Below, piece by piece: positions 8,819-26,641 of a stretch of DNA of 64,000 nucleotides (positions are counted from its first letter, which is position 1; each line of letters starts with the position of its first letter). Source of the DNA: Gammaproteobacteria bacterium (GTDB lineage Bacteria > Pseudomonadota > Gammaproteobacteria > SZUA-140). The position numbers were made by a program, and so were the translations under genes. The stretch spans positions 33,262 through 97,261 of the forward strand of contig JAKISP010000005.1 of NCBI GenBank assembly GCA_021648525.1, given 5' to 3'. The notes under the pieces were generated by a model. The model made no database searches, had not been told where the DNA came from, and worked only from the letters and a program-made list of their open reading frames with translations.

Positions 8819-10945
8819 TTACTGCAGTAGTGACAACACTAGCTGAGGCAGTGAGTTTGCCTGAGAGAGCATCGCAACACCCGCCTGTTGCAGAATTTGC
8901 GCACGGGTCAGCGCCGCTGTTTCTGAAGCATAATCGGTATCACGGATTCGTGAACGCGCAGCGCTTAGATTTTCAGAGGTTGCAGAGAGGTTAGCGATGG
9001 TTGATTCAAAGCGATTTTGAACCGCACCCAGATCACCTCGCAGCGTATTAATCTGATCCAGCGCACCATCCATCAAGGCGATTGCCGCATTGGCACCCTC
9101 TACCGTCGAGATATTCACTCCATCAATACTAGAGAGCGTAGCACTGGCAGATGCCAGACCCGCCTTGGTGGTATTGTTACCCGCGATACTGAACTGTGTC
9201 GATGAATCCAGCGCCAGTATACCCTGCACATCGAAGGCTACTGCCGCACCGGCCGTACCTGCAGTTGCAGCCGCAGTCGCAACACCTGCGACACCAGCAC
9301 CACTTTCAGCCACTGCCAGGTTGGCCACACCTGTACCGAGGAGATCGGAGGTCAGGGTAATCGCAGCCGCAGCACCGCTGGCCTGAATATTAGTTCTGGC
9401 GGCAGCATACTCTGCATTCACCGCCGTCCGAAAATTCTGTGCAATCGCAGCATCAGTAGCAGCCAGGCTGACACCGACATTACCCGTTGCAGCGCCGGTG
9501 CCATCCACTGTGAACTCATACACTCGACCACCTACTGTCAACGTGTCACCAAAACCGATACCTGCGGCAGCTGTTGAAGCATTATCGATCGTGTAACCCG
9601 CAGTGCCATCAGTGATGTCGGTCTGATTGGTTGTTGTGCTGGTCATCACATCTGAGGTTAAAGACAAGACTCCAGCAACATTAGTTGCTGTAACATTGCT
9701 GGTATTGGCATTAATAGCAATTACCGCTGCATCCGCAATCACCGTTGCGGTAACACCCGTACTAGCATAGCTAATCGCGACATTACCCGCGGCCACAGCA
9801 CCAGTACCAGCGGCATCCAGTTCAAAAGTAGTCCCTTGAATCGAAAAGGTAGCACCATCTTCAACAACACCAGCATCCGCAATAAAGGTGATATCAGCAA
9901 CACCCAGAGCACCAGCCGAAAAGGTAGTAATACCAGTCGATGCAGTCGCTGCAGCACTTCGCACCTCTAATGCGGTTGCATTTTCAACCCGATCCAGACC
10001 ATCAACACCATTACTTGAGGTAATCTCAATATTTTTACCTGTTGATGAGGTCAAGGTCAAAGCACCCGTTGCAAGATCTGCAACAGCGGCTACCCCGGTC
10101 TGGGCAGAGATATTATTGATTGCGGAGGCGATACTGGCACCCTGCGTCGCCACATTATTTGAACCTGTTACCGCACCGATGTTGACCCCATTAAGCAATA
10201 GATCACCAGACTGCAGGGTCTGATTACGCAACAAGGTGTTAGAAAGCGATGAGCTAATGGTCGTTGAGGCAGACGCTTTGACACCCGTCGTAGGCGTTAC
10301 ACTATTAATGGCAGCAGCGAGACTCTCGGCAGAACCAGAGACAGAAACACCAACATCGGTGCCATTGATCGTCAAATCGCCTCCCAGCAGTGCAGTGCCA
10401 CTCACGGCGGCTGCAGTATTGCCTACCTGAAAAGAACCTAGCGCCGATGTCTGTGCATTCCCCACCGTCACTATAATCGTCTGGTTAGCATTTGCACCCA
10501 CCTGGAATTGCGCGCCAGTGAAGGAGCCATCAATGATGTTCTGCCCATTAAACTGGGTAGTGGTTGCCACACGTTGTAACTCAGAAATCAGCTGACCGGC
10601 CTCACCCTGAAGTGCAGCACGATCAGATGCTGAATTTGTGGAGTTTGCAGACTGAAGCGCCAGCTCACGCACACGTTGCAGAATGTTACCGTATTCGCCC
10701 AATGCACCTTCAGCAGTCTGGGCTAGTGAGATAGCATCATTGGCGTTACGTGCAGCCTGATCCAGGCCTCGGATCTGAGTGGTGAATCGTTCTGAAATCG
10801 CTAGACCCGCCGCATCATCCTTTGCACTGTTAATGCGTAGCCCAGAAGAGAGACGTTGCAGTGCAACTCCTAATTCCCCTTGTGAGTTTGCGAGATTTCG
10901 TTGAGAGTTCAACGAAGCGATATTGGTGTTAATGACTTGACCCAT
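8819..10945 (-). CDS. fliC: Flagellin FliC (long form, about 708 residues)
   Basis: The N-terminal D0/D1 region ([20 protein letters not shown]) and the C-terminal region ([39 protein letters not shown]) are textbook flagellin. The middle, roughly residues 150-610, is greatly expanded and rich in Ala, Thr, Ser, Gly and Val, with several Flagellin_IN-like segments ([24 protein letters not shown]). It is the surface-exposed part of the filament and offers many Ser/Thr residues as possible glycan sites. A large TPR-OGT gene lies divergently upstream. A clear sigma-28 promoter precedes it. Confidence 0.96.
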   Translation of the reverse strand: MGQVINTNIASLNSQRNLANSQGELGVALQRLSSGLRINSAKDDAAGLAISERFTTQIRGLDQAARNANDAISLAQTAEGALGEYGNILQRVRELALQSANSTNSASDRAALQGEAGQLISELQRVATTTQFNGQNIIDGSFTGAQFQVGANANQTIIVTVGNAQTSALGSFQVGNTAAAVSGTALLGGDLTINGTDVGVSVSGSAESLAAAINSVTPTTGVKASASTTISSSLSNTLLRNQTLQSGDLLLNGVNIGAVTGSNNVATQGASIASAINNISAQTGVAAVADLATGALTLTSSTGKNIEITSSNGVDGLDRVENATALEVRSAAATASTGITTFSAGALGVADITFIADAGVVEDGATFSIQGTTFELDAAGTGAVAAGNVAISYASTGVTATVIADAAVIAINANTSNVTATNVAGVLSLTSDVMTSTTTNQTDITDGTAGYTIDNASTAAAGIGFGDTLTVGGRVYEFTVDGTGAATGNVGVSLAATDAAIAQNFRTAVNAEYAAARTNIQASGAAAAITLTSDLLGTGVANLAVAESGAGVAGVATAAATAGTAGAAVAFDVQGILALDSSTQFSIAGNNTTKAGLASASATLSSIDGVNISTVEGANAAIALMDGALDQINTLRGDLGAVQNRFESTIANLSATSENLSAARSRIRDTDYASETAALTRAQILQQAGVAMLSQANSLPQLVLSLLQ

Positions 10946-11507
10946 TGTACTTCTCCTTAATTATCCCGACGCACTATCTGGTAGTACAACCTGGCCTGCT
11001 TCAGTCAGGATGTGCCGCTCATCAGCCAGGCACCGGAATTTAAGGTTTATCTTTAGCGGATATACTTATCAAAAAAAGTATTTACCGCTCCCAGTAGTAT
11101 TATCGGAAAATGAGAGATAATCTTTAACATAAATCCCCTCTCAACAGGCTTAAGTCGCTTATTCTATATAAAGTATTAAATACTGGACAACATTAGGTGT
11201 AAGTTATTAATTTACATAAAGATACAGAACTAACTGAGTCTCTGGTAAAAATTCACAAACAAAAATTAGCCGCTCGTAACGCCAATCAAAGATGAATGTT
11301 CTGACATGTGATTTTCGATGATTTTAAGGAAAAAATTAATCGCCAATCGTACTGTACAACCACTTTTTGATAGTCAGGCGTTCTGTACGAATTCCGAAAA
11401 ACCCTCACCAAAATATGGCGTCACTGGCGTGATACACTTAACAACTAAAAATAAATAGCCCTGATTAAGCACAAAATAACAAAATACGCCAGAGCCTGAA
11501 AATTCAA
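10946..11507. other. Intergenic region between divergent fliC and the OGT-like gene
   Basis: 562 bp without a gene. It contains the flagellin sigma-28 promoter at 11100-11126 and a leader of roughly 145 nt before fliC. I see no clear promoter or good ribosome binding site for the divergent gene at 11508. Confidence 0.7.
11100..11126 (-). promoter_or_regulatory. Sigma-28 (FliA) promoter of fliC
   Basis: The minus strand reads TAAA-N15-TCCGATAA, one base from the consensus TAAA-N15-GCCGATAA with exact spacing. This places fliC in the FliA-dependent late class. Confidence 0.88.
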
Positions 11508-18881
<7,374 letters not shown>

Positions 18882-18997
18882 GGCTTACTCTTCTGCTCAG
18901 GTAATATGAGCCGTTATTCTAACTCAACATGTCTAATAATCATATGACAAGCAACAGGGTAACCAGGCGCTACAGATAACAACGGCAAAACCACCTC

Positions 18998-21613
18998 CTA
19001 ATACTGTTTCTGTAATAATAACTTAAGCTCACTCGCACAAACCCCTTCACTAAAATAAAAACCCTGAGCCACATCACAATGCTGACTTTTCAGAAATTCC
19101 AGTTGCGCCTCGGTTTCGACCCCTTCAGCAATCGTGCTTAATTTAAGGCTGCGCGCCATTGCAATGATCGCGGTTACAAGCGCGCGGTCATCCGGGTCAT
19201 CACTGATATCACGTACAAAAGAGCGATCAATCTTCAAGGTATCAATTGGAAATCGCTTTAAGTAACTCAATGATGAATACCCCGTACCAAAGTCATCCAG
19301 CGAAAGCCTCAGTCCCATTTCACTAAGACGGTTCAACATATCATGTACCAGTTGGTGGTTGTCCATCAGTAGCGTCTCTGTAATTTCCAGCTCAAAATCA
19401 GTCGGAGCTAACCCTCGTCCAACAATCATCTGCTCAATTTTATATCCTAACTGTGCATCCCTGAACTGACGGGTCGATAGATTAACCGACATTCTTAAAG
19501 GCGATGCTGACAACTGCTGCATGGACTTAAGCTGATCACATGCGGTGTCTAACACCCAGTCACCTACATCTAAAATCAGTCCCGTCTCTTCAAGTACCGG
19601 CACAAATTGCTCAGGAGACATTTCGGTAACAGCATCACCCTCGGACTGAGGAAACCAGCGCAACAAGGCTTCAACACCCACTAGTTCACCACTCGCGATA
19701 TCTAACTGCGGTTGGTAATAAAGCTCAAATGCCTCATGCTTAACTGCATTGCGAACTTTTGTTTCAAAGGTGAGACGCTTGTATGCACGCTCTCCCATTT
19801 CAGAAGAGTAGAATTCATAACGGTTACGCCCACGCTCTTTAGCTCGATACATGGCAATATCAGCATTTTTTAACAGCGTATTCACATCATCGCCATCATC
19901 AGGACATAACACCACCCCAATGCTGGCAGACATGAACAGCTCCTGCCCCTCTATGTGTATCGGTGCCGTCAGCGCGGCCTGCACCTTACTTACTATTTGA
20001 GTCACTTTATCGTGTGAATGAATTTCAGGTAGCAATACAACAAACTCATCACCACCAAAGCGCACAACGGTATCCGATGCGCGTAAGGTTGCCAGCAATA
20101 TACGCGCAACCTCTTTTATCGCATGGTCACCAACATCATGCCCCAGAGTGTCATTGATCATCTTAAATCGATCAAGATCAATAAAAAGAATGGCAACTTG
20201 CGAGCCATCTCGCTTGGCACTAGCAATCGCCTGACTCAAACGATCCATCATCATCGAACGATTAGGTAACTGGGTTAATGTATCATGATGCGCCATATAA
20301 CGCAGGCGCTCCTGCGCCTCAATACGGTCAGTAATGTCACGACCGGTTGAAATAAAATGAGTAATTTCGCCGCTCAAACTGGTTAACGGCGTGATTCTTT
20401 TTTCCTCATAAAATAGAACACCGTCCTTACGTCGATTGATCAACACATCATTAAATAGTTTGCCCGACTTAATCGTCGCCCATAGATCTTCATAAAAAGG
20501 GCTATCATGCTCTCCTGAATCAATAAAATCAGAACGACGGCCAATCACCTCTTCGCCCGTGTAACCAGTCAATGCCTCATACGCTGAATTAACGTATTCA
20601 ACAATCCCGTTACTATCGGTGATCACTACTGAATCCGCTGTCTGCTGCAGTGCAGTCGAAAGCTTATGCATCCTGGATTCACTTAATTTTCGCTCATTAA
20701 TATCGGAAATACTGGCACGTAATAACACACCCTCATCAGAGGGCAGGCGTACCAGGCGAACTTCGCAAACGATACTATTTCCGGCGGCGTCATCAAACAA
20801 CCACTCAAAAAGGCAAATTTCTCCATCGACTGCACGCACTATCTGTTGCTCCATCATATCAGTCGCAGACAAACAGCCATCCAATACCGTGCTAAGTGCT
20901 GAGAAGTTCTTATCCATTAAATTGACGCGAGGAGAACCAAACAGCGATTCAGCATTCAAATTAGCATCAACAAACCGTCCTGACGCCACATCAAAAACCA
21001 GAATTGCCTCTGGTGCATGCTCAACCAGGATACGGTATCGTTCCTCACTTCGACGTGCTGTTTGCAATGCCAACATACCATTGAGTGATTCAGCTAAGCG
21101 ATTTGCCAGTTCATTAAAGATCATCACCTCATCATCACTAAAATCATGATGATCTTCACAGTGGTGCAGACCAAGTAACCAGGGCTTACCCATACGGGTC
21201 TTTATCACGATAGACAACTGTGTTTTGGTCGAGTAAACCTCAAGCGCTTCACGTGCAAAAATATCTCGACGCGTATCAATGATAGTCGGCCCAGTCGTGA
21301 CCAGGAATTGCTCAAAGAGCTGTTGATACACGGGCGTGATTGCTGTAGAGGTATTTTCGGCACAGGATCCGGGCCATTGCGGCCGAGTCTTTTCCATTTT
21401 AACATCAAAACAAACCGCGTTCGGATCACAGGGATGTAGCAACCAGGCACGATCACATTCAAAGATACTTAACAATTCATCCAGAGAATTGTTCATCACC
21501 TCTTCAATATTTGAAGAGCTATTGCTAGCCTCACTAAAGCGTTGCAATGAATCGATCAAATCGATATTGATCAGGTTATGATGTTTAAGGGTTTTGTTAT
21601 TATTTCCGCTCAC
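18998..21613 (-). CDS. GAF-PAS-PAS-GGDEF-EAL c-di-GMP turnover protein
   Basis: 871 residues from a GTG start; no in-frame ATG follows for about 40 codons. Order: GAF-like domain (about 15-185), PAS (about 190-310), PAS-PAC (about 315-440), GGDEF (about 445-600), EAL (about 610-860). The active-site motif is intact (RFGGDEFVVL) and an inhibitory-site RASD lies five residues before GGDEF. The EAL domain keeps GVEALLRW and SLDDFGTGYSSL. Both synthase and phosphodiesterase activities therefore look possible. No membrane segment is seen, so the signal is probably cytosolic. Two PilZ-type genes lie nearby, but no operon link is evident. Confidence 0.93.
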   Translation of the reverse strand: MSGNNNKTLKHHNLINIDLIDSLQRFSEASNSSSNIEEVMNNSLDELLSIFECDRAWLLHPCDPNAVCFDVKMEKTRPQWPGSCAENTSTAITPVYQQLFEQFLVTTGPTIIDTRRDIFAREALEVYSTKTQLSIVIKTRMGKPWLLGLHHCEDHHDFSDDEVMIFNELANRLAESLNGMLALQTARRSEERYRILVEHAPEAILVFDVASGRFVDANLNAESLFGSPRVNLMDKNFSALSTVLDGCLSATDMMEQQIVRAVDGEICLFEWLFDDAAGNSIVCEVRLVRLPSDEGVLLRASISDINERKLSESRMHKLSTALQQTADSVVITDSNGIVEYVNSAYEALTGYTGEEVIGRRSDFIDSGEHDSPFYEDLWATIKSGKLFNDVLINRRKDGVLFYEEKRITPLTSLSGEITHFISTGRDITDRIEAQERLRYMAHHDTLTQLPNRSMMMDRLSQAIASAKRDGSQVAILFIDLDRFKMINDTLGHDVGDHAIKEVARILLATLRASDTVVRFGGDEFVVLLPEIHSHDKVTQIVSKVQAALTAPIHIEGQELFMSASIGVVLCPDDGDDVNTLLKNADIAMYRAKERGRNRYEFYSSEMGERAYKRLTFETKVRNAVKHEAFELYYQPQLDIASGELVGVEALLRWFPQSEGDAVTEMSPEQFVPVLEETGLILDVGDWVLDTACDQLKSMQQLSASPLRMSVNLSTRQFRDAQLGYKIEQMIVGRGLAPTDFELEITETLLMDNHQLVHDMLNRLSEMGLRLSLDDFGTGYSSLSYLKRFPIDTLKIDRSFVRDISDDPDDRALVTAIIAMARSLKLSTIAEGVETEAQLEFLKSQHCDVAQGFYFSEGVCASELKLLLQKQY

Positions 21614-21700
21614 CTAATACCTATACCAGCAACGATGTACAGCTAACAAAGTTACCATAAAAAGGGATTCAAGCGCCAACAATAAGACGCATGAAAAATA

Positions 21701-22471
21701 TTATTTTTTTCGTGCAAATACCCAATCACGCTCACTCGACAGTGCTGCATTAAAACGATAACCATCTTCACAAAACTGTTTAATGGCTTCAGGCTCAACA
21801 ATACGATTTTTAATGATATAGCGGCTTAACATACCTCGCGCCTTCTTAGCATAAACCCCCAGCACTTTATAATCGCCATTTTTGTACTCTTTAAAGTGCG
21901 GTGTAATTATCTCTGCCTGCAGTAGCTTTGGCTTAATCACTTTAAAGTACTCATTCGATGCAAGGTTGATCAAGTATTGTTTTCCTTTTCCTTGAAACTG
22001 ATCGTTTAAATTTTCGGTAACACGATTGCCCCAGAATTCATACAGATTTTTACCGCGTTCAGTATCAATCTTGCGCCCCATCTCAAGGCGATATGGCAAC
22101 ATCAAATCAAGCGGTCGCAACACACCATAAAGACCCGACAGTATTCTCAGGTGCTGCTGTGCAAATGCCAGATCATCCTCGCTCATGGTAAAAGCATCCA
22201 GCCCAACATAGACATCACCTTTAAACGCCAGCATCGCCTGGCGCGCATGCTTTGGTGTGAAGGGCCGACGCCATTTTTTAAAGCGCTCAACATTAAGCAT
22301 GGCAATTTTTTCACTAACGGCCATCAATGTTTTCACATCATCAACCGAATACTTTCGTGCACGCTTCACCAGCTGTGCCGCATCATCCAGATAATCTGGC
22401 ATGGTATGCACACGAGTAGGTAAGGAAGTCTCGTAATCGAGGGTCTTGGCGGGGGAAATCACTAACAACAT
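21701..22471 (-). CDS. yaaA: YaaA peroxide-stress protein (DUF328)
   Basis: 256 residues. The start MLLVISPAKTLDYE is the YaaA/DUF328 signature and LSGLYGVLRPLDLMLPYRLEMG lies in the middle. In E. coli YaaA is OxyR-controlled and lowers intracellular free iron and DNA damage during peroxide stress. The gene appears complete and stands alone between terminator-like sequences. Confidence 0.95.
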   Translation of the reverse strand: MLLVISPAKTLDYETSLPTRVHTMPDYLDDAAQLVKRARKYSVDDVKTLMAVSEKIAMLNVERFKKWRRPFTPKHARQAMLAFKGDVYVGLDAFTMSEDDLAFAQQHLRILSGLYGVLRPLDLMLPYRLEMGRKIDTERGKNLYEFWGNRVTENLNDQFQGKGKQYLINLASNEYFKVIKPKLLQAEIITPHFKEYKNGDYKVLGVYAKKARGMLSRYIIKNRIVEPEAIKQFCEDGYRFNAALSSERDWVFARKK

Positions 22472-22525
22472 AACAATTCACTCATGAGTAACCAATGGTA
22501 TTATGAGGCCTTAAGGCTAAACTAA

Positions 22526-22551
22526 AAAAGCCAGCGATTAAGCTGGCTTTT
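22526..22551 (-). terminator. Rho-independent terminator after the DUF3817 gene
   Basis: AAAAGCCAGC and GCTGGCTTTT form a 10-bp stem around six bases, followed on the minus strand by a further T-run. It closes the gene ending at 22577. The symmetric A/T tracts could also work on the plus strand. Confidence 0.8.
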
Positions 22552-22576
22552 CAGTGAGCCTGTAAACAATTCTATG

Positions 22577-22879
22577 TTACGCCATTTCAGGCGAAGGCTT
22601 TGTCGGTATTTCACGCAGTTTCTTCTCAAGATAAAAACAGACAAAAGGTGTTATTCCCGCCAGTAAAATTAAACCCGAGGTACTATCCGGCAATTTATGG
22701 CGCTGCATCAACATCGTTGCAGAGCCCACATAAAGCATAAAAAGCATACCGTGCGCCCAGCCCATTACCGTGACCGCCTCTGGCACACCCAAATAGTACT
22801 TGGCTGGCATTGCTACAAACAACAGCAACAGAAACGAAATCCCCTCGACCATACTGATAATTCTAAATGTTCTAAGCAT
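22577..22879 (-). CDS. DUF3817 small membrane protein
   Basis: 100 residues with three hydrophobic segments (about 10-28, 38-58, 68-86) and the family pattern FRIISMVEGISFLLLLFVAMPAKY then GWAHGMLFMLYV. Members are integral inner-membrane proteins of unknown function. No partner gene is adjacent. Confidence 0.8.
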   Translation of the reverse strand: MLRTFRIISMVEGISFLLLLFVAMPAKYYLGVPEAVTVMGWAHGMLFMLYVGSATMLMQRHKLPDSTSGLILLAGITPFVCFYLEKKLREIPTKPSPEMA

Positions 22880-23102
22880 AATAATTGTCGTCTTACTGAT
22901 AATTCTCGATTAACGCATGACGCTGACTTCCCCGCTAAATCCAGTTCAACCACGCCGCCCCTCACCCTCCAGTGAAGTTCCATCCTAAAGGTTGCCAGCA
23001 GTAATATCAAATCAATACCTACAGCCATATTAATCGATTGATTTAACTGTGATTTAAGCTAATTTTACCGATGAAATAGTGATCCTTTGAGCATTTTTAT
23101 AC

Positions 23103-23127
23103 AACAAAAAACCCGCCGCAGCGGGTT
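23103..23127 (-). terminator. Rho-independent terminator after the class V aminotransferase gene
   Basis: AACCCGC and GCGGGTT form a 7-bp stem with a CGCA loop (plus strand), followed on the minus strand by TTTTTTG. It lies 30 bp after the aminotransferase stop. Confidence 0.85.
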
Positions 23128-23156
23128 CTTCAGGATAGAGTAAAACAACAACAGCG

Positions 23157-24341
23157 TTATGCAGCCGCCAACACTCGCTCTGCAGCCCCAACTGCCACAC
23201 CACGCTCATAGTTAGCGCCCACACGCCCCAGCACATCTTCCAGCGCCGCCAGACAAAGTAGAACATTACGTGAATTACAGGCGTGCCCCATCAAACCAAT
23301 CCGCCACACCTTACCGGCCATCACGCCAAGACCCGCACCAATTTCAAGACTATAGTCTCGTAGTAATGCAGCCCGTACTGCGGCATCATCCACTCCGTCT
23401 GGAATGGTAACCGCATTTAATTGAGGCAAACGGTGTGCCTCGTCAACCACAAAACTCAGCCCCATTGATTCCAGTCCTGCGCACAGCGCAAGGTGATGCT
23501 TTTGATGACGCGCCCACGAATTCTCAATCCCTTCATCCTGCAAAATCACTAACGCCTCATGCAGACCATAAAGTGCGTTAACAGGTGCAGTATGGTGATA
23601 TGCACGCTTGCCACCGCTCCCCCAGTAACCCATTACCAGGTTAAGATCGAGGAACCAGCTCTGAACCCTGGTTTGACGATTTCGAATTTTCTCCAGCGCC
23701 GCCTCACTAAAGCTCACTGGCGACAGGCCCGGCGTGCATGAAAGACACTTCTGAGTACCAGAGTAGATCGCATCGATCTTCCACTCATCCACCTTCACCT
23801 CCGTACCACCGAGCGAAGTGACCGCATCCACGATCGTTAGACAACCGTATTGGTGGGCTATCTTAACCAGCGTCTTCGCATCGGACTGAGCGCCTGTAGA
23901 GGTCTCAGCATGTACAAAAGCAACTATCTTTGTATCGGAATTCGCTTTCAGCGCATCCTCCAGCTTTTGCGGGTCAACCGCATCACCCCACTTATCTTCG
24001 ACCATCACAGCCACCCCACCGCAGCGCTCAACATTCTCTTTCATGCGACCACCGAAGACACCATTTTGACAGACAATCACTTTGTCACCAGGCTCTACCA
24101 GATTAGTAAAACAGGTCTCCATGCCAGCTGATCCCGGTGCCGATACTGGCATGGTCAATTCATTTTCGGTCTGAAAAGCGTATTTCAGCAGCCCCTTCAC
24201 TTCATCCATCATGCCAATAAAAGCGGGATCCAGGTGACCGATGGTTGGACGAGACATCGCCTCAAGAATGCGCGGGTTGACGTCAGAAGGGCCAGGGCCC
24301 ATCAATGTGCGTTGCGGTGGATGAAACGAGCCTACTGTCAT
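23157..24341 (-). CDS. Class V aminotransferase, serine/alanine-glyoxylate type
   Basis: 394 residues. The fold-type I class V pattern is clear: GPGPSDVNPRILEAMSRPTIGHLDP at the N-terminus, FVHAETSTGA, VDAVTSLGGTEV, and the PLP lysine in YSGTQKCLSCTPGLSPV. It probably transfers an amino group to glyoxylate from serine or alanine, making glycine. The substrate cannot be fixed from sequence. It is a single gene with its own terminator. Confidence 0.9.
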   Translation of the reverse strand: MTVGSFHPPQRTLMGPGPSDVNPRILEAMSRPTIGHLDPAFIGMMDEVKGLLKYAFQTENELTMPVSAPGSAGMETCFTNLVEPGDKVIVCQNGVFGGRMKENVERCGGVAVMVEDKWGDAVDPQKLEDALKANSDTKIVAFVHAETSTGAQSDAKTLVKIAHQYGCLTIVDAVTSLGGTEVKVDEWKIDAIYSGTQKCLSCTPGLSPVSFSEAALEKIRNRQTRVQSWFLDLNLVMGYWGSGGKRAYHHTAPVNALYGLHEALVILQDEGIENSWARHQKHHLALCAGLESMGLSFVVDEAHRLPQLNAVTIPDGVDDAAVRAALLRDYSLEIGAGLGVMAGKVWRIGLMGHACNSRNVLLCLAALEDVLGRVGANYERGVAVGAAERVLAAA

Positions 24342-24495
24342 AACGGTTCCTTACAGTGAATAATATCGAGATTAACCAAGCTTAACGGTCAGGCTTTATA
24401 GCGTAAAGCTAAGCTAAGTACAAATGGTAATTTGAAAACCAAACACTAAAATTCGATAATTAAAATTAAATAACCGTTATAAATTTTTGATTTTA

Positions 24496-25065
24496 TTAAT
24501 TTTCTTTAATCAACTCATGCAGATAAGTATAGAGCTGGCGAGCGGCCCTCGGTGGCTTCTGCCGCTCACTCTCTTTATTGGCATTGCGTGCCAACTGACG
24601 CAGACGCTGTCGATCCACCTCAGGAAAACGCGTCACAACGGCTTCCATAACCGCATTATCACTGGCGATCAAACCATCACGCCACTGCTCCACCTCATGG
24701 TGCCAGCGCACCTCATCGCGGTGCGGCTGGTAGAGGTTTTCCAGCCCCTTGCGGATTACCTCCTCGTCATCATATTCTGTAATCAACGCCGCAATACGGG
24801 TCAGTTGGCGCTGGAGTGCACGACGCGTAAAACGTTGCCCATCGCGCACCGCGTCGAGCGTCTCTTCACTCAAGGGCAGCCTGGCAAGCCGCGCCTCACT
24901 TAACGCAACCAATTCCTCACCAAGATCACGCCGCCCTTGCTGCTCACGCTTGAGCTGGGAACGACTTTTTTCCTCTCCCTCAAATTCATCATCAACAGCA
25001 AGCTGCTCTCCCTCTTCTTCATCGAGGAAAGCTTCAATATCAAAACCACGCTTTTTTTTAGCCAT
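24496..25065 (-). CDS. darP: DarP (YjgA, DUF615), 50S ribosome-associated assembly factor
   Basis: 189 residues, highly charged, starting MAKKKRGFDIEAFLDEEE with the conserved KSRSQLKREQQ region and FPEVDRQRLRQLARNANKE near the C-terminus. The family binds late 50S precursors. It stands between the aminotransferase and a permease gene. Confidence 0.92.
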   Translation of the reverse strand: MAKKKRGFDIEAFLDEEEGEQLAVDDEFEGEEKSRSQLKREQQGRRDLGEELVALSEARLARLPLSEETLDAVRDGQRFTRRALQRQLTRIAALITEYDDEEVIRKGLENLYQPHRDEVRWHHEVEQWRDGLIASDNAVMEAVVTRFPEVDRQRLRQLARNANKESERQKPPRAARQLYTYLHELIKEN

Positions 25066-25123
25066 AAATAACCAGAATACAAATTAAGTTAAAACCATAA
25101 ATAATTGATATGTCAATTATAAA

Positions 25124-26044
25124 TCAAACACCAAGCAACATAAACCAGAAAGGCAGCGTCAACATACTTAACAACGTTGAAAGCGTTACCATAGCAGCAA
25201 ACATCGCCGTGTCCAGGCCATAGCGATCACAAATCACCATTCCCAACACCATACAGGGCATCGCCCCCTCCAGTACCAACGCAGTCAGGTGGTCACCTGA
25301 AAACCCCAGCAAACTGCCCATCCCCCACACCACCAACGGCATTACCATTAACTGAATCAACAGCACCGGCACCATCACTGGAACCCGCTTCAGGCGCAGT
25401 GTATCCCAACGCAGACTCATCCCGAGTGATATCAGCATCAATGTCACTACCCCATTGCCAAGGGTGTCGAGGAAATTTTCGACAGGCGAGACCATCGGCA
25501 CACCTGCAACATTCAACACCACTGCCGCCATCGCCGCCCAGATAGGCGGTACTTTAAGTAACGCCATCAGCGGGTTTTCATCGCCACCCTGCTCGTCACT
25601 ACGGTAATAACGTGCAATCAAAATACCCGCCGTCAGCAACAATGGCGTACTCGCAAAAAGGTCATACTGGATCGCCGTACCGCGCGCCCACTCGCCAAAT
25701 GTCGCCTCCAGCACCGGTAACCCCAGATAGGTAGCATTCGGAAAGCCCGCCGCAATAATCGCCGCACCAATAAATGCAGAATCGTTGAAACGTCGATAAC
25801 AGAGCCACGCAAGTAACAGGCTAATCAGAATACCAACCATTGCCGCCACTGAAATTTTCAGCGATTCCACCCCCAACGGCGCCTGCCACAAAACCAACAG
25901 CACCAACGCTGGTAGCAGCAGATAATAGACCAGTGAAGTGAGCGCAAGTCGCAAGGCATCAACACTGACACCACCCGGGGTGATAGCACGCCATAGCACA
26001 CCACAGGCGATTAACGCTGCCATTTGAATCAGAACATCGAACAT
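25124..26044 (-). CDS. AEC-family (auxin efflux carrier-like) permease
   Basis: 306 residues with about ten hydrophobic helices. Family features include AGFPNATYLGLPVLEATFG in the first half and the C-terminal EGAMPCMVLGMVICDRYGLDTAMFAAMVTLSTLLS. Bacterial members export organic acids or other small molecules. The substrate here is unknown. It follows panD by about 100 bp on the same strand. Confidence 0.88.
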   Translation of the reverse strand: MFDVLIQMAALIACGVLWRAITPGGVSVDALRLALTSLVYYLLLPALVLLVLWQAPLGVESLKISVAAMVGILISLLLAWLCYRRFNDSAFIGAAIIAAGFPNATYLGLPVLEATFGEWARGTAIQYDLFASTPLLLTAGILIARYYRSDEQGGDENPLMALLKVPPIWAAMAAVVLNVAGVPMVSPVENFLDTLGNGVVTLMLISLGMSLRWDTLRLKRVPVMVPVLLIQLMVMPLVVWGMGSLLGFSGDHLTALVLEGAMPCMVLGMVICDRYGLDTAMFAAMVTLSTLLSMLTLPFWFMLLGV

Positions 26045-26150
26045 AAGGTAGAAGTTTTCGAGTAAGCCAGCAGGTCTGCCTTACTCAACTAGCACGTTAA
26101 TCCTGCACCATGAAGGGAAACAACACTAATTAGAAATGAGCAGCTTGCGC

Positions 26151-26531
26151 TCAGGCAACCTGTGGCGGAATACTGTTACGACAGTGAGTGACGTTATTCT
26201 CTTCATCACAATAAACCAGCGTTGGCTTAAAATTAACCAGTTCCTGCTGACTCAGCGAAACATAAGAACAGATAATCACACGGTGACCAGGGTCAGCTTT
26301 GTGTGCCGCGGCACCATTCACAGAGATGATTTTAGAACCGGCATCGGCACGAATCGCATAGGTGACAAAACGCTCACCGTTATCAATATTATAGATCTGA
26401 ATCTGTTCGTATTCACGGATACCAGCACGATCTAACAGATCACTGTCTATTGCACATGAACCTTCATACTCAAGCTCTGCGTGCGTGACACAGGCGCGAT
26501 GAAGTTTTGCATTTAACATCGTTTGCTGCAT
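26151..26531 (-). CDS. panD: PanD, aspartate 1-decarboxylase
   Basis: 126 residues. The self-cleavage site Gly-Ser lies in [15 protein letters not shown], where the serine becomes the pyruvoyl cofactor. KLHRA near the N-terminus and [19 protein letters not shown] are also typical. It makes beta-alanine for pantothenate. It comes third in the order panB, panC, panD, 110 bp after panC. Confidence 0.97.
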   Translation of the reverse strand: MQQTMLNAKLHRACVTHAELEYEGSCAIDSDLLDRAGIREYEQIQIYNIDNGERFVTYAIRADAGSKIISVNGAAAHKADPGHRVIICSYVSLSQQELVNFKPTLVYCDEENNVTHCRNSIPPQVA

Positions 26532-26641
26532 TGCTCTAACTTATCCTCACTAAAACAGACCTATCGTTGCTAAAGTCAGTCATCGAAAAAACAGACCGAT
26601 AACGGAGTTGACGCACATTTTAACATATAAATCGGCGCTAA

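Noticed and set aside
9090..10430. Plus-strand frames opposite the flagellin gene
   Set aside because: Ala/Val/Pro-rich antisense shadows of the biased flagellin sequence, with no start signals.
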